From positions 1 through 9,122 of the forward strand of contig JBHELQ010000074.1 of assembly GCA_046262995.1 (NCBI GenBank): DNA of 9,122 bases. Reading direction: 5' to 3'. A model generated the notes under the pieces. The model had not been told where the DNA came from, ran no database searches, and saw nothing but the letters and a program-made list of their open reading frames with translations. The DNA is from JBHELQ01 sp046262995 (lineage in GTDB: Bacteria; Actinomycetota; Thermoleophilia; Solirubrobacterales; Thermoleophilaceae). Of the stretch, positions 6,397 to 9,122 are shown piece by piece. The translations under genes were made by a program, and so were the position numbers. The first letter of the stretch is position 1, and every line of letters begins with the position of its first letter.

Positions 6397-7656
6397 GTGA
6401 CGCCGGGCCAGATCGGACCGAGGGTCGTGATCGACCCGGGCAGCCACGCCTTGCTCAACATCGGCGATGTGACGATGTTGCGGGTGTGCCTGGACCGGCT
6501 GCGCGAGCGCTGGCCGGGGGTCGTCGCCCAGGTCCTGACCACCGACCCGGACGCGCTTGCGCGCCTCTGCCCCGGCGCGGTGCCCCTGGCGGCGGCCGGC
6601 CGTTACGCCCTGCTCGATGAGCTCGACAGCGGTCCGCGTGCGGCCTCGGTCCCGCGCTCGAGGCTCGCGTCGCTCGCCGCGCGCGTTGGCCGGCGGCTGC
6701 GCCCGCCGGCCCGCCGGCTCCCTTGGGCGGAGCCGGAGCTGTCCGACGTGCGCAGCGGGCCCGCCGGCGAGCTCATCGGCGCCCTGCTGGGGGCCGACCT
6801 GCTGCTGGTGGCGGGTCGCGGCGGGATGGCGGACGCCTTCAAGGAGGACGGGTTGGCCGTCCTGGGTCTCGTGGAGCTGGGGGCGGACCTCGGCGTGCCG
6901 GTCGCGATGGTCGGGCAGGGGCTCGGCCCGGCCCGCGACGAGCAGCTGCTCTCACGGGCGCGGCGGGTCCTGCCGCGGGTCGGCCTGATTGCCGTCAGGG
7001 AGCGACTCCACGCTCCTGCGCTGCTCGAGGCGCTGGGCGTGGACATGCGCCGTGTCGCGGTCACCGGCGACGACGCCGTCGAGCCCGCCCTGGCGCTGCG
7101 GCAAGAGCGCACGCCCGAGCCGCTAGTCGGAGTCAGCCTGCGGTTCATCCACTACTACGGCATCGGGCGAGAGGACATCCAGCGCCTGTCCGAAGCCCTC
7201 GAACGGGTTGGACATGCGACCGGCGGACGCCTGCTGGCGCTCCCGATCTCCCGTCATCCGTACGAGGCCGACGCGGAGGCGATCGCGGCGATCGTCCGCT
7301 CGGTCGAGCCCGGCCCACCGGAGGACACGATGCGCAGGGCCGGCGAGTGCCGCGTCGTCGTGACCGCCACCTACCACGCCGGCGTTTTCGCCCTGTCGCA
7401 GGGCGTGCCCGTGGTGTGCGTCGCCCGCTCCGACTACCAGGGGCAGAAGCTGCGCGGGCTCGCCGATCAGTTCGGGGCGGGCTGCGTCGTGCTCGAGCTC
7501 GATGACCCGGACTTCTCGGACCGCCTGGTCGAGCAGGTGTCGATCGCCTGGGGGGAGGGAGCCGAGCTGCGCGATGCGCTGGCCGAGTCCGCCCGCCGGC
7601 AGGTCGAGGCGGGACGCTCGGCCTATGCGGCGGTGGCGCGCCTGCTTCCGAGCTGA
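6397..7656 (+). CDS. Polysaccharide pyruvyl transferase family protein
   Basis: A 419-aa cytoplasmic enzyme of the PF04230 family (CsaB/WcaK/ExoV relatives), which typically transfers pyruvate from phosphoenolpyruvate to a sugar as a ketal. Seen: N-terminal HALLNIGDVTMLRVCLDRL (18-36, the family's NxGD start), a variant glycine-rich motif GRGGMAD (140-146) preceding a long helix, VGQGLGP (172-178), an IAVRERL segment followed by GDDAVEPAL, and ATYHAGVFALSQGVPVV (324-340) whose His327 matches the conserved histidine of the family's S/T-x-x-H-A motif. The length is normal to slightly long. The start is GTG at 6397; an in-frame GTG at 6427 is less likely because it removes the first strand. It diverges from wzt across 36 bp and converges on the next gene with four bases between stops. 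Context suggests pyruvylation of the exported glycan. Some family members act on other substrates. Confidence 0.88.
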   Translation: MTPGQIGPRVVIDPGSHALLNIGDVTMLRVCLDRLRERWPGVVAQVLTTDPDALARLCPGAVPLAAAGRYALLDELDSGPRAASVPRSRLASLAARVGRRLRPPARRLPWAEPELSDVRSGPAGELIGALLGADLLLVAGRGGMADAFKEDGLAVLGLVELGADLGVPVAMVGQGLGPARDEQLLSRARRVLPRVGLIAVRERLHAPALLEALGVDMRRVAVTGDDAVEPALALRQERTPEPLVGVSLRFIHYYGIGREDIQRLSEALERVGHATGGRLLALPISRHPYEADAEAIAAIVRSVEPGPPEDTMRRAGECRVVVTATYHAGVFALSQGVPVVCVARSDYQGQKLRGLADQFGAGCVVLELDDPDFSDRLVEQVSIAWGEGAELRDALAESARRQVEAGRSAYAAVARLLPS

Positions 7657-7660
7657 GCGG

Positions 7661-8470
7661 TCAGCGCCGGCGCTGGGCCAGCCGGCGAAGCTCCCTGCCC
7701 AGCCGCAGTCGCACCTGTCGACGGGGCCCGCGCACGAGCGGGTGCCGAGCCACGAACGCGATCCACATCTTCAGCTCGTCGAGCTCGGTCTGACGGCGAT
7801 CCCAGCTCATGCCGCGCTCCGGCTCGGGCCAGCGATACCACCCGAGCGGACGGTTCACGTAGTCGAAGCGCCAGCCGGCCATGATCAGCTTGGAGTAGAG
7901 CTGGTAGTCCATGACCTGGCGCAGCCAGGTGGCCCAGCCCCCCGCCTGCCGCACCGCCTCGGTGCGCATAGTCGCCGCGAGATTCGGCACGGGGTTCCCC
8001 TCGGCGAACCTCGGGAAGCGGTCCATCGGGTGCACGGTCGGGTCCTCGATGTACAGCTCCTGGCCCGCGGGATGCCCGCGCAGGCGGACGTTCGCGTATA
8101 CGAGGCCCACGTTCGGATCCCCGAAGCGCTCCAGCACGGTCGCGGCGTAGTCCCGCTCCCAGCCGTCGTCCGCATCCAGGGGGGCCAAGAATGGGGCGCG
8201 CACATGACGAAGCCCGGTGTTGCGGGCCACCGACAGGCCTCGACTGCGAGCGTGCCGGATGATCCGGAGCCGCTCGTCGTCCACGCCCGAGAGCGCATCT
8301 GCGACATGGAGGCGCGAGCCGTCATCGACGACTATCAGCTCGATCCGCGGCTCGCTCTGGGCCAGTGCGCTCTCGACCGCCTCGCGGATCGTCTCCTCGG
8401 CGTCCCGAGCGGCCATGATGACCGACAGGCGCGGCCCCTCCGCCGTCTGACTCCGCGCCCCGTCCGCCAC
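7661..8470 (-). CDS. GT2 family glycosyltransferase
   Basis: A 269-aa inverting GT-A glycosyltransferase, probably cytoplasmic or membrane-associated, acting on the same polysaccharide. Residues about 14-120 carry the nucleotide-sugar fold: RLSVIMAARDAEETI, IELIVVDDGS (43-52), RGLSVARNTGL (77-87), and APLDADDGW (96-104) with the DxD metal-binding residues. MDYQLYSKLIMAGWRFDYV (187-205) is the usual acceptor-side/catalytic-base region, but the common ED pair reads MD here. The C-terminal 30 residues are very basic (RRQVRLRLGRELRRLAQRRR), perhaps for membrane contact. The start is GTG at 8470: an in-frame TGA lies only two codons upstream, and the next ATG (residue 19) would cut the first strand. 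No spaced Shine-Dalgarno is seen; TAGCCT sits eight bases upstream. The acceptor and donor cannot be told. Confidence 0.9.
   Translation of the reverse strand: MADGARSQTAEGPRLSVIMAARDAEETIREAVESALAQSEPRIELIVVDDGSRLHVADALSGVDDERLRIIRHARSRGLSVARNTGLRHVRAPFLAPLDADDGWERDYAATVLERFGDPNVGLVYANVRLRGHPAGQELYIEDPTVHPMDRFPRFAEGNPVPNLAATMRTEAVRQAGGWATWLRQVMDYQLYSKLIMAGWRFDYVNRPLGWYRWPEPERGMSWDRRQTELDELKMWIAFVARHPLVRGPRRQVRLRLGRELRRLAQRRR
7662..7675. terminator. 14-bp GC palindrome at a convergent gene junction (possible terminator)
   Basis: CAGCGCCGGCGCTG is a perfect palindrome that could fold as a 5-bp stem with a CCGG loop. It starts six bases after the pyruvyl transferase stop and lies within the last codons of the convergent GT2 gene. 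No T-tract follows on either strand, so it could be a bidirectional transcription end, or merely a product of high G+C and Arg/Ala codons. Confidence 0.3.
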
Positions 8471-8478
8471 CCCTCAGG

Positions 8479-8484
8479 AGGCTA
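8479..8484 (-). promoter_or_regulatory. Candidate -10 (TAGCCT) before the GT2 gene
   Basis: TAGCCT on the - strand is followed by exactly eight bases and then GTGGC of the gene start. The same arrangement occurs before the bifunctional glycosyltransferase. There is no spaced Shine-Dalgarno, so a leaderless transcript is plausible; no clear -35 is seen. Confidence 0.33.
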
Positions 8485-8498
8485 GTGCCGCCGAGCCG

Positions 8499-8510
8499 AC
8501 GGCCGGCCGT
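8499..8510. repeat. 12-bp palindrome between the ferritin-like gene and the GT2 gene
   Basis: ACGGCCGGCCGT is a perfect palindrome in the 46-bp gap 8471-8516, just downstream of the stop of the ferritin-like gene on the - strand. Flanking GCC and GGC extend the stem with one bulged base. It may help end transcription from the ferritin-like gene before the polysaccharide locus, or be an operator. It lacks a T-tract and is short, so function is uncertain. Confidence 0.3.
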
Positions 8511-8516
8511 GGCTTC

Positions 8517-9122
8517 TCAGGACTTGCGCGTGCGCCTGCCGCCGCGGCGCGCGCCGCCCGAGCGTCCGCGGGAGCCGCTGGAGCGGGCCCGACCCTGAGT
8601 CGAGCGCCGTCCGCCCGAGGACGTCGAACGCCGTGTCTGCGCCTTGCCGGAGGAGCCCGAGCGCCGCCGCGTCCGCGGCTTGGCGGAGGACGACGAGCTG
8701 CGGCGCGTCCCGGACTTGCTCGAGGAGGAGGACGAGCGCCGTGCGGTGCGCCGGCGCGCGGTGCGCCGCTCGGCCGCCGGGATCTCCTCCTGCGCCACCG
8801 CCTTCGTCAGCGGCGTGATCTGGCGCTCCAGGAACTTCGCCATCCGCTCCTCCTCGCGCCGGATGCCGCGGGCGAGCTTGGCGGTCTCCTTGTCGCCGAC
8901 GGTCTCGGCCAGCGCCTCGATCGCCGAGTACGTGGCGATCTCCTCGAACTCGTTCCAGTACTCCGTCTTGACGTTCTTCAGCATCTTCTCCTGCTCGCCG
9001 GTGCCGCGGATCATGTGGAGCGGTCCCTTGGCCGCAGCCACGGCGCGGTTGGCGACGCCAACGGCCGCGCTGGCGGCCTCGCCCACGACGTCGGGTCCGG
9101 GAGCGGGCATGGCCTCGGCCTT
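8517..9122 (-). CDS. Ferritin-like (DUF892/YciF-type) protein with Arg/Ser repeat tail (probably 5' partial)
   Basis: The frame is open to the right edge. An ATG at 9110 would give 197 aa, but the four codons before it are also open, and only the second half of a DUF892 helical bundle is visible, so the true start probably lies outside. Counting from that ATG, residues about 41-105 are helices with the family's Glu-rich pattern: YWNEFEEIATYSAIEAL (51-67), ETVGDKETAKLA and IRREEERMAKFLERQI (83-98), the Glu residues being candidate metal ligands. Residues 115-197 are low-complexity Arg/Ser/Gly/Thr, including four successive 12-residue units (124-171), and resemble the basic tails of histone H1-like or DNA-binding Dps proteins. 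A stress-related, perhaps nucleoid-associated role is inference. It is unrelated to polysaccharide synthesis and marks the edge of that locus. Confidence 0.8.
   Translation of the reverse strand, partial: KAEAMPAPGPDVVGEAASAAVGVANRAVAAAKGPLHMIRGTGEQEKMLKNVKTEYWNEFEEIATYSAIEALAETVGDKETAKLARGIRREEERMAKFLERQITPLTKAVAQEEIPAAERRTARRRTARRSSSSSSKSGTRRSSSSSAKPRTRRRSGSSGKAQTRRSTSSGGRRSTQGRARSSGSRGRSGGARRGGRRTRKS
8598..8741 (-). repeat. Four tandem 36-bp (12-residue) coding repeats
   Basis: Within the tail of the ferritin-like protein, four contiguous 12-residue units read RRSSSSSSKSGT, RRSSSSSAKPRT, RRRSGSSGKAQT and RRSTSSGGRRST. The approximate consensus is RRSSSSxxKxxT, with the Lys replaced by Arg in the last unit. 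The spacing is exactly 12 residues throughout. The units have diverged, so this is an old internal duplication or selection for evenly spaced basic pairs. Confidence 0.75.

Noticed and set aside
7502..8485. 327-aa open + strand frame spanning the end of the pyruvyl transferase gene and the GT2 gene
   Set aside because: It crosses two genes with good motifs in other frames and has no family features.
8743..8767. Short direct repeat GCGGTGCGCC, two copies 15 bp apart, as a possible attachment site or operator
   Set aside because: It encodes the repeated RRTAR residues of the basic tail; coding repetition explains it.
1..9122. Mobile element, phage or CRISPR system
   Set aside because: No transposase, integrase, tRNA-edge repeat, spaced palindromic repeats or Cas motifs were seen; composition is even across the window.

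Overview
The window is about 70% G+C, dense with genes, and relies heavily on GTG starts. This suggests a high-GC actinobacterium. The particular Wzm/Wzt pair and the ferritin-like protein with a basic tail resemble those I associate with Thermoleophilia/Solirubrobacterales, but that placement is from memory and not proven here. Almost the whole window is a surface-polysaccharide locus of the ABC-transporter-dependent (Wzm/Wzt) type. The last ~600 bases belong to an unrelated gene.

Layout. Bases 1-1818 carry two + strand genes: a GT4-type glycosyltransferase whose 5' end lies outside the window, and a 243-aa protein resembling only the C-terminal half of a CgeB/GT-B glycosyltransferase, joined by an ATGA overlap. 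They run head-on into a - strand block (6360 down to 1764), overlapping it by 55 bp. Read in its own direction, that block is wzt (ATPase with a C-terminal carbohydrate-binding-like domain), wzm (permease), a 93-aa coiled-coil protein, and a 732-aa two-domain GT2-GT4 glycosyltransferase. wzt/wzm and wzm/coiled-coil are joined by GTGA overlaps. Diverging from wzt across a 36-bp gap is a + strand polysaccharide pyruvyl transferase (6397-7656). It converges, with 4 bp between stops, on a - strand GT2 glycosyltransferase (7661-8470). Upstream of that on the - strand is a ferritin-like (DUF892-type) protein with an Arg/Ser repeat tail, running off the right edge.

How it fits together (inference from families). 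The glycosyltransferases would build a glycan on a lipid carrier at the cytoplasmic face. The pyruvyl transferase would add pyruvate ketals. Wzt would recognise the finished chain through its C-terminal domain and power export through Wzm. The 93-aa coiled-coil protein shares a C-terminal motif with the first glycosyltransferase and could be a scaffold or chain-length component. The glycan structure, lipid carrier and sugar donors cannot be read from the sequence.

I saw no tRNA, rRNA, CRISPR array, insertion sequence or integrase. There is no gene-free stretch longer than 300 bases: the longest gaps are 46 bp (8471-8516), 36 bp (6361-6396) and 27 bp (3963-3989).
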